Shown here piece by piece: positions 17,896 to 28,900 of a DNA stretch of 64,000 nucleotides; the stretch's first letter is position 1; each line of letters opens with the position of its first letter. The notes below the pieces were generated by a model. That model saw only the letters and a program-made list of their open reading frames with translations. It had not been told where the DNA came from and ran no database searches. The position numbers were made by a program, and so were the translations under genes. The DNA lies in contig JACCQN010000016.1 in the NCBI GenBank assembly GCA_015709215.1, positions 1-64,000 on the forward strand. The letters run 5' to 3'. Origin of the DNA: Bacteroidales bacterium. GTDB taxonomy: Bacteria > Bacteroidota > Bacteroidia > Bacteroidales > F082.

Positions 17896-19509
17896 ATGTT
17901 AAGTATGAAGAATATAGCCCTGATCATTTTGTCGTTGCTGGCCAGCTTTGCGACCATGGCTCAAAAGCCCGAAAAGCTTGATCCAAAAGAAACAACCCAA
18001 AAATTTGCTGCGGCACTTTTTTATATCGACAATTTTTATGTGGACAGCACAGATGCACCCGCTTTGGTTGAAGATGCAATCGTATCAATGCTAAAAGAAC
18101 TTGATCCGCATTCTTCCTACTATTCGAAGGAGGATATTGATGCGGCCAACGAGCCACTCGAGGGAAGTTTTGAAGGCATTGGCGTAACTTTTCAGCTGTT
18201 GCGCGACACCATTTTGGTGGTGGCACCAGTGCCGGGCGGCCCTTCTGAAAAACTGGGTATTCTTGCCGGTGATCGCATCCTCAAAATCAATGGCGAAGAT
18301 GCCTTCGGGAAAAAAATTACCAATAAATATGTGATGGACAGGCTTCGTGGTGAAAAGGGTACTACGGTTAACGTGAGTATTTTACGTAATAATATGCCTG
18401 ATCTGATTGATTACACTATTGAACGCGACAAAATCCCGATCAACAGTATAGATGCAAACTTCATGCTAAACAAAAATGTTGGTTATATCAAGCTGAATCG
18501 CTTTTCAAAAACTTCGATGGAAGAATTTTATCAAAGCATGGCCGAACTCACCAAAGCGGGTATGGAAAATCTGGTGCTTGACCTGAGAGGCAATTCAGGT
18601 GGTTTTTTGAATGTTGCCGTTGAGCTTTCGGATGAGTTTCTGGAAGAAGGCAAGCTGATTGTTTATACCAAAGGCTTAAAAAGCCCGCGCCAGGATTTTT
18701 TGGCAACCGCCAAAGGAAATTTCGAAAAAGGAAAATTGGTTGTGTTGATCAATGAAGGATCAGCTTCGGCCAGCGAAATTGTTTCAGGCGCTGTTCAGGA
18801 TTGGGATCGCGGCATCGTTATTGGCCGTCGTTCGTTTGGCAAAGGACTGGTGCAAAGACCTTTTCAGCTTCCTGATGGCGCCGTGATCCGACTTACGGCT
18901 GCCCGCTATTATACGCCAAGTGGCCGCAGCATCCAACGTCCGTACGATGAAGGAAGCGAAAACTACTTCAAGGATTTGATTGAAAGGCAGCGCAAAGGTG
19001 AACTGGTGAACGCCGACAGCATCCACTTCCCGGATTCTCTCAAATATTTCACAGCTGCCAAAAGAACCGTTTTTGGTGGTGGCGGTATAATGCCTGATAT
19101 TTTTGTGCCGGTTGATACGCTACATTTTACCACTTATTATTCTAATCTGATTCGCAAAGGCGTTTTCAATCGCTATACCATTGATTTTTCTAATGCAAAA
19201 CGGGATGAAATCAAAAAATCCTACAAAACGACAGAAAAATTTGTTAAAGGCTTTGAGGTAGATGAAGCGATGATGACGGATTTTCTGGCCTTGGCCGAAA
19301 AAGAACAGGTGGAATTTGATGAAGCCTTATACCAGCGTTCAGAAGATTTCATCCGGATGCAGATCAAAGCATTGATTGCCCGCAATTTATGGGATATGGA
19401 AGCTTATTATCAGGTAGTAAGCGAACAGGACGAAACCATTCTTCAGGCGCTTGAAATCCTGGAAAAGAATGATATGTTCTCGGAGGTGATTCATCCAGAC
19501 ATTAACTAA
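17896..19509 (+). CDS. S41 family C-terminal processing protease
   Basis: A 537-residue periplasmic serine protease. It has a signal peptide (hydrophobic up to about residue 22, ending ATMAQ), a PDZ domain at about 85-170 ('GGPSEKLGILAGDRILKING') and the tail-specific protease domain with 'LVLDLRGNSGGFL' and the Ser/Lys dyad: Ser291 in 'EGSASASEIV' and Lys316 in 'RSFGKGLVQ', 25 residues apart as in Prc/CtpA. A C-terminal extension (about 400-537) is typical of Bacteroidota members. It cleaves near the C termini of envelope proteins; its substrate here is unknown. An in-frame ATG at 17905 is an equally good start. Confidence 0.93.
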   Translation: MLSMKNIALIILSLLASFATMAQKPEKLDPKETTQKFAAALFYIDNFYVDSTDAPALVEDAIVSMLKELDPHSSYYSKEDIDAANEPLEGSFEGIGVTFQLLRDTILVVAPVPGGPSEKLGILAGDRILKINGEDAFGKKITNKYVMDRLRGEKGTTVNVSILRNNMPDLIDYTIERDKIPINSIDANFMLNKNVGYIKLNRFSKTSMEEFYQSMAELTKAGMENLVLDLRGNSGGFLNVAVELSDEFLEEGKLIVYTKGLKSPRQDFLATAKGNFEKGKLVVLINEGSASASEIVSGAVQDWDRGIVIGRRSFGKGLVQRPFQLPDGAVIRLTAARYYTPSGRSIQRPYDEGSENYFKDLIERQRKGELVNADSIHFPDSLKYFTAAKRTVFGGGGIMPDIFVPVDTLHFTTYYSNLIRKGVFNRYTIDFSNAKRDEIKKSYKTTEKFVKGFEVDEAMMTDFLALAEKEQVEFDEALYQRSEDFIRMQIKALIARNLWDMEAYYQVVSEQDETILQALEILEKNDMFSEVIHPDIN

Positions 19510-19530
19510 AGCTTGAGGACTGGATTTTTA

Positions 19531-20439
19531 TTAATCTAAAAACCTGGGCGACAGGTATTTTCCTGACTTTTTTAGGAACCCAAACTGCAAACTAATTTCA
19601 TGTGTGCCACTGTTGTAATTGGCTATTTTCGAAATACCCAAATCATAGGAATACCGTAGTTTGATTGTTTCGGACAAGGCTATTCCGGCGCGTATTATCA
19701 AAGCATCCTGATGCCGATAAGCCAGTCCGGCTTCCAGAATTCCAGTTTCAATCACAGCACCAAGCTGCATACGTCTGATCGTTCCCTGCAAATGCCAGGA
19801 GATTTCTGTCAGCAAGCTACTTTGCTCATTTAGCATTAGCCGATGCATCAGGTATAAATGATTATGCAAGGGAATCCTGAAAATCGTGGCTTTTCGGTTG
19901 GGAGTTGTAATATGATTGGCTGCCACACCAATTGTGAAGGCCTGCCAGTACAGTTCTGCACCAAACGAAAAATCTGGTTTAAACACAGATTCATCAGGTT
20001 TGATGAGTGGTTCGTTGTCTTCTTCAAAAATCAATTCAGAAAAAAGCACCTGACGTTGATAAAAACCTGCTCCGAGTCCGAAACGAAGGTCAAGTTCATT
20101 TGAAAGTCTTACCTGATAGGCATAAGCCAGGCTCAACTGCCTGGTAACTTCTTTTCCTGCAGTCTGATTCAGAAAGCTTAATTTGAGACCCATTGGCTGC
20201 TCATCCATAAACATATCTGCACTTAGATATTGTACAGCAGGTGCATCGGGGAAACCAATCCACTGCTGTCTGGCCATCAATTCCAGATTGATCCGTCCAT
20301 TGTCGTCCATTGCAGCCGGATTAAACACTTTTTGGTTCATCCCGTGAAGGCTAAACAACAAGTCGGTTTGTGCTTTGGCTCGTCCAACAATAAACAACAA
20401 AGTTGCTGCTAAAAGCATATATCTTAACATCCTGTTCAT
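19531..20439 (-). CDS. PorP/SprF family type IX secretion membrane protein
   Basis: A 302-residue outer-membrane beta-barrel of the PorP/SprF family, with a signal peptide (about 1-23) and the family start 'DLLFSLHGMNQKVFNPAAM' immediately after it. Members work with individual T9SS cargos: SprF is needed for surface export of the adhesin SprB in Flavobacterium, and PorP belongs to the core set. The ATG overlaps the stop of the upstream OmpA-type gene (ATGA), which in turn overlaps the giant repeat-protein gene, so the barrel is probably the dedicated partner of that type B cargo. Confidence 0.92.
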   Translation of the reverse strand: MNRMLRYMLLAATLLFIVGRAKAQTDLLFSLHGMNQKVFNPAAMDDNGRINLELMARQQWIGFPDAPAVQYLSADMFMDEQPMGLKLSFLNQTAGKEVTRQLSLAYAYQVRLSNELDLRFGLGAGFYQRQVLFSELIFEEDNEPLIKPDESVFKPDFSFGAELYWQAFTIGVAANHITTPNRKATIFRIPLHNHLYLMHRLMLNEQSSLLTEISWHLQGTIRRMQLGAVIETGILEAGLAYRHQDALIIRAGIALSETIKLRYSYDLGISKIANYNSGTHEISLQFGFLKKSGKYLSPRFLD

Positions 20440-22910
20440 GGTCTAATTTTTTTAGCTTCTTCCATCGAAATGCGTTTTCCATTGTAGTAGGGCACGATAA
20501 AACAATCTGAAAAGCCTGCTGCCAAAACCTGATTTTTAAGCGATTCGGCTGCTGGCAGATGTTGTCGGTCGCCAATTTCGTAACGGTAAATGCCATTCAC
20601 AGGCTGCACATAAAACCGGGCATCGGGTATAATAACTTTTAAAACAGCAAAATAACTCTCAGGCTCAAAGTAAGCCGAGGTCGCCATCAGCTGAACGCGA
20701 TAAATGAGATCGGTCTCTTTCGGAATAAAATTGTTTTGAGAGATCACAGGTTTAAAGTCGGTCCCTGTTACGGTAAAAGTCGTTCTGCGATTGGCCTGAT
20801 GCTCTGCTTCGGATTTAGCATTCGGAAATATGGGATTTTGTTTACCAAAGCCTCTCGATACAAGTCGTGCAGGGTCGATGCCGTTTGATACCAGATAATT
20901 AACCACCGAAGCGGCACGGCTGTCAGAAAGCTTATCGTTGTAAGCATGGCTGCCACGTGTATCGGTATGGGCGTTGATTTGTACGATCACATTAGGAGTT
21001 TCGCGCAGCATCGAAACCAGCTTGTTCAGCTCCAGTTTTGAGCTTTCACGCAAGCTAGCCTTATCAAAATCGTAGTAAATATTATGGATCACCACCTCCT
21101 TTTTTTTCTGAATAGCAATCAATTCAAAATCCATATCCACCCCGTTTTGCTTATTTAACAGCAGTGGTTTTCGGGCTTCCGGAATCCTGCAAACACGCGA
21201 TTCGCTGAAATAGCCCTTTTTGGTTACTTTCACGGTATAAACATGATTCGGTTTTAAGGAATCAAAACGGTATTCGCCCTGCGAATTGGTGAAAGTTTCC
21301 AGGTAAAAACCACCCGGGCCATTAAGCATTACCTTTTCGGAAGCCAGTGCTTTTCGGGTCTCCTTTTCAATCACTATCCCACTAATGGCAGCAGGATAGG
21401 TTAACAAAGCCAATGTAAAATTCTGACGCAGCAAACGTGCTGAATCTGAGACTTTTTGTCGTCGTTTTTCGGGGAAATACCCTGCTTTCTCTGCATGAAT
21501 TTCCAGGCTGCTTCCTATGGAAATACTTGTCCGGTAATACCCAATCGAATCCGTCTTAATCATGCTTTTTCTCCAACCATTCTCAAGAATTGCTATTTCT
21601 GCATCAGCCAGCAGCTGTCCTGAATGTTCTTCCTTTACTACTCCTTCGAGGATTGTCCGCAGCGGAAAAGCTTCAAAAGCATAAATATCATCATTCGTCT
21701 CGCTTTCACGATTAGAACTGAGCCAGCCCTGAATGCTGCCAGTTTTCAAAGTGAGATAAAAATCGTCTCCCTGGCTGTTGAAAGGATAATCCAGCAGAAT
21801 AGGCTTTTGCGCCTGTTCATCAGTCAGCCTTGAGGCATACACATCCAAACCTCCATAGCCTGAAAAACGCTCTGCAGCAAACAACAGTATGCTGTCGCCA
21901 ATAACAGTCGGGAAAAGCTCATCACCCGAAGCATTGATTTTTGGTCCCATATTGATTACGAGGCCGAAGCCGCCATCTTCCCGAAGGCTGATTCGGTAAA
22001 TATCTTTGCCACCATATCCGCCAGACATATCCGAAACGAAATAAAGCATCTTACCATCCTCCCGTACAAATGGATGGCCGTAATGCACATAGTTTTGCAT
22101 AAAAGGCGCCGGTTTTGATTTGCTGATTTTTCCGGTAAGCGGATCAATCATTGCCACAAAAATGGCACAGCGCTTTTTGTTGTTATTGCACCTGGTGTAA
22201 AAAATCCTTTGATGTAGCTGATCCATGGCAGGTGTTCCGATATTACTGCCTTTCAATGCGTTAAAATCAGAGGAAAGCTCAAAATCACCAAACTGATTTT
22301 GTTGAAATTCGAAAATTCCGGAATAAAACTCTGATGTTCTTCCGTCAATATTTTGTTGTTGCTTGCCGGGCCTACTGCTCGAGATTAATAAACGATTCTG
22401 ATGCCACAAAGCCGAATAATCGCTCCATTCGGTGTTTATACTTGAAAGCTTAGCGAAAGGAAAATCAGCTTCGTGCGATTGCTTGTCCCAGCGATCGATC
22501 ATGGCAAGCATATCCTGTAACTGTCTGGAATACGGCTGTATATCGAGTGCAGCTAAAATAGTTTTTCGGGCAAAACCCGATTGATTGAGTCTGAGCTGGA
22601 CCGAGGCTTTCAGCAGCAGCCATTCCACTGGTGGCTGAGCGATTTCGGAAGCGTCGTTCAACCAAACAGCCGCCTCGTCGAGTTGGTTCATCCTGAGATA
22701 GGCCTCTCCAATGTTAAAGGCTAGCTGTTGCCGCAATGCTGCATCTTTCTCCTGATCAAATACTTTTTTCCAAAGAGCTATTGCTGAAGCATAGTTTTTA
22801 GCCTCATACCGGTTATCAGCTTGCCTCAGAAGTCGCGACGACTGCCCCATCGCTGTGGCAAAGCTCAGCAAAATTAAAATCAATAATATGCCGAAAAAAT
22901 TGTATCTCAT
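20436..22910 (-). CDS. OmpA-family protein with TPR, PD40 propeller and SPOR-like domain
   Basis: An 824-residue envelope protein. After a signal peptide (1-22) come TPR-like helices (about 25-130), a WD40/PD40-type propeller (about 160-420; 'GYGGKDIYRISLREDG', 'FSGYGGLDVYASRL'), one or two carboxypeptidase-regulatory-like beta-sandwiches (about 430-600), an OmpA peptidoglycan-binding domain (about 615-735; 'DTRGSHAYNDKLSDSRAASV') and a SPOR-like tail (about 745-820). The first four modules match the layout of PorE, the T9SS component that tethers the machinery to peptidoglycan, but there is no lipobox Cys, so it is a paralogue rather than PorE proper. It overlaps both neighbours by 4 bases. 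Confidence 0.88.
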   Translation of the reverse strand: MRYNFFGILLILILLSFATAMGQSSRLLRQADNRYEAKNYASAIALWKKVFDQEKDAALRQQLAFNIGEAYLRMNQLDEAAVWLNDASEIAQPPVEWLLLKASVQLRLNQSGFARKTILAALDIQPYSRQLQDMLAMIDRWDKQSHEADFPFAKLSSINTEWSDYSALWHQNRLLISSSRPGKQQQNIDGRTSEFYSGIFEFQQNQFGDFELSSDFNALKGSNIGTPAMDQLHQRIFYTRCNNNKKRCAIFVAMIDPLTGKISKSKPAPFMQNYVHYGHPFVREDGKMLYFVSDMSGGYGGKDIYRISLREDGGFGLVINMGPKINASGDELFPTVIGDSILLFAAERFSGYGGLDVYASRLTDEQAQKPILLDYPFNSQGDDFYLTLKTGSIQGWLSSNRESETNDDIYAFEAFPLRTILEGVVKEEHSGQLLADAEIAILENGWRKSMIKTDSIGYYRTSISIGSSLEIHAEKAGYFPEKRRQKVSDSARLLRQNFTLALLTYPAAISGIVIEKETRKALASEKVMLNGPGGFYLETFTNSQGEYRFDSLKPNHVYTVKVTKKGYFSESRVCRIPEARKPLLLNKQNGVDMDFELIAIQKKKEVVIHNIYYDFDKASLRESSKLELNKLVSMLRETPNVIVQINAHTDTRGSHAYNDKLSDSRAASVVNYLVSNGIDPARLVSRGFGKQNPIFPNAKSEAEHQANRRTTFTVTGTDFKPVISQNNFIPKETDLIYRVQLMATSAYFEPESYFAVLKVIIPDARFYVQPVNGIYRYEIGDRQHLPAAESLKNQVLAAGFSDCFIVPYYNGKRISMEEAKKIRP

Positions 22911-25900
22911 TCCATTACAAGTGTTACAGAACCTTTTTCCGTTCTTATCAAATTTCCATTTGCATCTCTGATTTCCTGCACAAAATAATACGTTCCGGGA
23001 CTTACCAGACTTCCCTTATAACGTCCGTTCCAACCCTGATCGCCGTTAAAAAGCTCAACCCCCCAACGGCTAAACACCCTGATAAAATCTCCTTTTCTAA
23101 ATACGTCATTAATGCCATCCCCATTAGGTGTAAAAGCATTAGATTCGAAGGTGACATCCACAAAAACAAGCGCTTTCGAAACACAGCCATCCGATGTTAC
23201 TGCCTCCACACCTATCGAATCAACCGGCAATGCTATTCCAGCGAAACTAAAGTTGTTGGAAGCACCCGACTGTAAAATCAAATTGCCCGAATAAAAGATA
23301 AATTCCTGAAAATCATCAGGTGTGGCTGTTATCGTTTTCTGCTCTTCATTTAACAGGAGTTCCACCTCAGGCAGCGGATTCACTACGAGTTGTACAGCTG
23401 CTGTATCCTTGCAGCCCAGGCTATTCGTTCCAATTACCAGAAAGAATGTAGTTTCAGTTGCCGGCAAAATAATCTCATCTGTAATTTGCACAGGATCCAG
23501 AAGCCATTCATAATTATCAGCACCTGCAGCGCTTAGTATAAATTCATCATTTTCGCAAGCTGTGGTTTCTCCCGAAATAATTAATTGCGGAACAGGATCA
23601 ATAATTGTTGAAACAATTCCCCTCATTGGTTGTGAGCAGGATTCATTAAAGAAATTAGCTATAACCCGAAATGCTCCTGTTTCAGTAAGTGAATTAAAAG
23701 CGATGGCATTTCCCGTTCCAAAAATCGTTTCAACAAGGGTGTTGCTATTGTTCAATAAGGTGTAATCTACTCCTGTTTCAGAACCTGAGAGATAAACGCC
23801 ATTGCCAGCCTCATTGGCACACCATCGCCCGCCTCCAAGCAAATCAAACTGTTGTGCTTTGGGTGTTTGCCTTACTTCTATCAAACCATCCATCAGCTGC
23901 ACACAACTCTCCTGACTAACAGCGAGCGCATGATAACTTCCCTGAGCAAACCGAGGCCCAAAGTCAATAGTGTTTCCAGTGCCATTTTTGGTTAAACCCG
24001 TAAACTGTCCGTTGAGGTATAGTTTGTATTCCATGCCGGGTTCGCTGTCAGTAAGAAAAACTTCCGGAGGCAATTGACCATCGCAAAATAATCCGCCGCC
24101 ATCTAATGTAAATACCTGAGGAAGACTGTTCATCCGCACCAAAACAGAATCTTTGGCTTGCTGATCGCCCGACTCAACAACAATTTCATACCATGTGTCT
24201 TCAGCAGGATAATCCAGAATTTGCCAACCAGCATCAGGAAGAATCAGCCCGTTAGCCAACCATTGCCAGTTATAATTTCCATCTCCGCCCGAAGGCAAAG
24301 CATTGATTTGGATCGGCTCGCCCGGACAAATAAATTCCTCACCGGCATGCAAACTCACGCTTAACGAACCCCCTGTGACAAAAACACTCAGCTGATCACT
24401 CGCCTGACATAAACTGAGGTTATCCGTAACAAACAACTCAAAGAAAACACTTTGCTGCAGAGGTTGTGTGGCCGTGATAGCAGCTTCGGGATTTACTACC
24501 AGCGATTCAGGTTGCCATTGGAAAGCATAATCTCCGGAGCCATTGCTAACAAAGGCCTGCAGATTCGCAGCAGTTCCGCGGGGAATAAATAAATCCTGAC
24601 CTGCATCGAGCTGAGGAATTGTATTTCTAATTACCACAGCAGCTCCGGCCATAGCCTGACGGCATGAAAAACCGGGGTGGTAAGCCTCAACCGTATAAAC
24701 TCCGGACATGGCTTGCTGACCAAATGACAATTCCGAACCTGTTCCCTGAACAGTTAAAAGCAATTGTTCTCCCCTGAACACCTCATACTGAACACCTGAT
24801 TCCGAACCAGAAAGCCCGATTTCAGGAGCAGCTGAACCTGCGCAATACTGTCCACCTCCTGTTAAAATAAATTGTTGTATTTCTGCTGAAACCGACACAT
24901 AAACAGAATCATTTGCAGTGGTTTCTCCGTCTGAAATCAGCAGATAAATCCAGCTACTCTGATCCAGGCTAACAGACAACTGTAAATCATTTCCTAACAC
25001 CTCTGCTTCCTGATTAGTCCACAGATAAGAATAGGAACCCGACCCTCCACCGGGAAGCGCCATTGCCTTAAAATGCTGTCCTTCGCAGATTTGACTTTGC
25101 CCGGTGAGTATGCGTGCCGTAAGCAGGCCTTGTGTAACAAATACAATCAAGGTATCTTGTGCTGATTCACATTCCGACAACACATCTGTGGCTGAACCAA
25201 AAAACACTGTGGACTGCTCCAGAGGTAACGTATTCGTATTGGGATCATTTGGAAATTCAACAAGCCAATCAGGAAACCACTGATACGTATATTCACCCGA
25301 TCCACCAATAGCCTCCATGCTCAATAAGGCTGTTTCTCCACTTTGTATGGTTTGATCATATCCGGCAAAAACAATTGGCGAATCAATCATATCAACCGAG
25401 ACTACTCCGCTCATAAATGAAAAACAAGATGAGCCTTCATAAACAGCTTTCACCTGATAAGATCCAGGCCCTGAAGCCGTTTCAAATTGCATTGCGAAAC
25501 CGTTCCCCATTTGAGCATAAGCTGTTTCAACACCATTATGAATCAGCGAATAAACAACTCCCGGTTCCGATCCTGAAAGCTGAATATCAGGAAGTTCTTC
25601 ATTAGCACAGACTTCACCACCTCCTGAAATTTCAAAAATCTGAGGAGCAGGATGCGGCTCAATCCAAACCGAATCTTTTAGGATTTGGCTGTCTTCTGAT
25701 AAGGTAAAAATATACCAGGCTGCCTCTTCCGGAAAAATAAGCGGATCAATTTCATTTGATTCAAAGCCTGCCGGATTTGAGACCCATGAAAAAGTATAAT
25801 TACCTTCACCTCCTCCCGGTAAGGCAAATAATGTAACCGGCTCTCCCTGACAAGAAACTGGTGAATGATACAAGGAAAGCGACAATTGCCCTCCCGTTAC

Positions 25901-28900
25901 AAAAACCGTAGCATAATCTGTCGCACCGCCACAAACAGGATTTACAGCCTCCAAAGAAAACAAAGTCGTGCTGTTTAAACTAACTGTTGTAGGCTGTATG
26001 GCATCGGGATTAAGCAACTGGGCAGAAGGGTTCCAAACAAATGCAGCATTTTCATCTCCCATTAAAATGCCTTCCAGGGTAACCTGTTCATTTTGGCCAA
26101 TCCATTTATCAGGACCTGCATTTACCAACGGCGCATTTGCCTGTGAAATAATAGCTTCTCCGTTCATCAATTTTTGGCAAGCTGCCGTAGTAACAGCTGT
26201 AAGAGTATAACTTCCGGGTTGATCGAAACCGCCGAATTGCAATGCAGATCCTGTTCCAAATAATTCGGCCTTTAAAATATCTTCGTGGAAAAGCTGATAC
26301 AATACACCCAATTCACTCCCATCTAAATAGATCTGTTGTGTTTGACCCGTTTCACAAATTTGTCCGCCTCCAAAAACCGTAAATATTTGAGGAGCCTGCG
26401 ATACTTCAACAAAAACACTGTCTGAAGCAGTTTGTTGCCCGTCAAAAACCGTAAGCTTGTACCATGCAGACTGCGAAGGAACAACTACTGGAAAGGCTTC
26501 GCCCGAGTAAAATCCCGCCGGCACCGAAGTCCAGCTATAATAATAATTTGCAGTGCCACCTGTAGCCAGAGCGCTAAGCTGAATTTCTGTTCCTTCGCAG
26601 GCAGACTGTTGATTTGCAGATGCATCTACCTGTAAAGCCCCTCCCTGAACAAATACCTGAACCTGATCGGATTGTGACTGACATCCACTTTGATTATCTG
26701 TTATCCTTAAATTAAAAACTGTGTTTTGACTGAGTGGTAAAGTTAGCGTTTGCTGAGCTGCAGGATTCACAACCATTGATTCGGGCGACCATTCGTAACC
26801 ATAATTGCCTGATCCACCTGATGCTTCAGCATTTAAGTTAGTGACAGTGCCTGATTGAATAGTTCTATCATATCCGGCAAAGGCAACAGGAGGATTCACA
26901 GCTGCCACTTCAACATTTCCGGGCATCATATTGCCACATAGCTGCTGCTGCGAAAAGGCCTCAATCTGGTAAATTCCTTCAATATTTTGATTAGCAAATG
27001 TGACAGGCTGGCCGTTTCCAATACGAACCTGCCCCGTATTTGTGCCGTTACAGTAAAGTGAATAAAACACATCATATTCTGACCCTGTCAGTATTATCTC
27101 AACACCTTCATCATCAGCACAATAATTTCCTCCACCATCCAAGCTGAAGGTTTGAGGCAAAGGGCGAACTTCAATAAAAAGCGAATCACTTAAGATAGAA
27201 AACCCATCTGTTACTGTGAGAATCAACCAGCTCGAATTAGTTAATGTAACCAGAGGATTTGAAACAACAGCATTCACTCCGGGAGGATTTGATTGCCATT
27301 GGTACACATAATTCCCTGAACCTCCTGAAGGTAATGCCTGCAGCTGCAAAGATTCTCCGGAACAAATACTGTACTGATCTGCCTGAATTGTAAGGTCAAG
27401 GGCTCCACCAGTTACAAAAACCACTGATTGTGCGGAATTGCTTTCACATCCGCTATTTACATCGGTTGCTGTAACTTTAAAAAGTGTGGTTTCAAAAAGC
27501 GGCAAAGTAGCCGGATTTTGTTGATTTGGGTTTAAAAGTTTATCAAAAGGTGTCCAGTTAAACTGGAAATTTCCTGAACCACCCTGCACGGTTGCTGAAA
27601 GTGTTGTCTGTTCTCCATTTGAAATGTACTGGTTGGCTCCGACCGTTAAGCCTGGTAACGGAATTACACTCACTGATAATGCACCATTCATCATTCGTGA
27701 GCAGCTGCCGGGAGAAAAGCGGGCATCAACATGATAATTTCCAACACCAAAATTTCCAAAAATAATAGCCTGTCCATTACCAGATCTCTCAGCAGCTACT
27801 TCATTATCATTTCGAATTAGCTGATAGATCACACCATTTTCTGACCCGTTTAAACCAATTTTAACACCTTCCTCGTTGGCACAATAGCTTTCATCGCCTG
27901 AGATGCTAAATTGAGAAGGAATTGGATTTACCTGAATGCTCACAGATTTTTGTATCGCCTGTTGTCCATCACTGAGTGTTACCAAATATGTTGTTGAGAC
28001 AGTCGGACTAACCACAAGCTGTGTGTTTGTAGAGCTGATGCCTTCGGGAAGCGAAGTCCATTGATAGGAATAATTGCCAGTTCCTCCTCCTGCAATGGCT
28101 GATAATTGCACCTGTTCGCCCGGGCAGATTTGTGTTTGACTCGCGATCAACTCCAACTCCAGCTCGCCATCTTCAACATAAACTATTAAGGTATCAGGCT
28201 GAGCTTCGCAGCCGTTTTGCTGATCTAAAGCTTTAATCACAAACTGCCGCGATTGAAAAAGAGGTATGGTTTGAGTTGATGACCAATCGGGTTGTTGAAC
28301 ATAAGCCTGAGGCGCCCAGTTGTAGCTGTAATTTCCGGAGCCCCCAGTTGCCGAAGCATTCAAGCTGGCAATTTCACCTCTTTGGATAAACTGATTACTG
28401 CCTGCAAAAACACTCGGGGCATTTTCTTCGATAATCTGAACCTGACTTGATATCTGAGTGCTGCAACCTGTTGCCGGATTAAAAGCTGTAACAGTATATA
28501 ATCCGCTATCAGCAAAGCTACCGAAACTATTTATAAAGCCGTTACCAACGATTTGGGCTCCTGTGTAGGTTCCATTAACAAACAGTTGATAAACAACACC
28601 CACTTCGGTTTCAGAAAGAAAAATTTGCGGTACGTCATCTCCCGGGCAATAAGAGCCTCCTCCGCTAAGCTGTTGTTGCAAAGGCAAAGGATCAATTGTC
28701 ACATCTGTCGAGCCTTCCATCATAATGCTGCAGGATGTAAATCCATTAATTGCCAATACACTATATTGTCCTTCCTGTGTGACCAATCCAAACGAGATGG
28801 CTTCATTATTTCCTTCAATTACATTAGCCGTTGGATTTTCATTTCTGAAAAGTTGATAACTTATTCCCGTTTCCGAATCCGCTAACCCAATCTCAACACC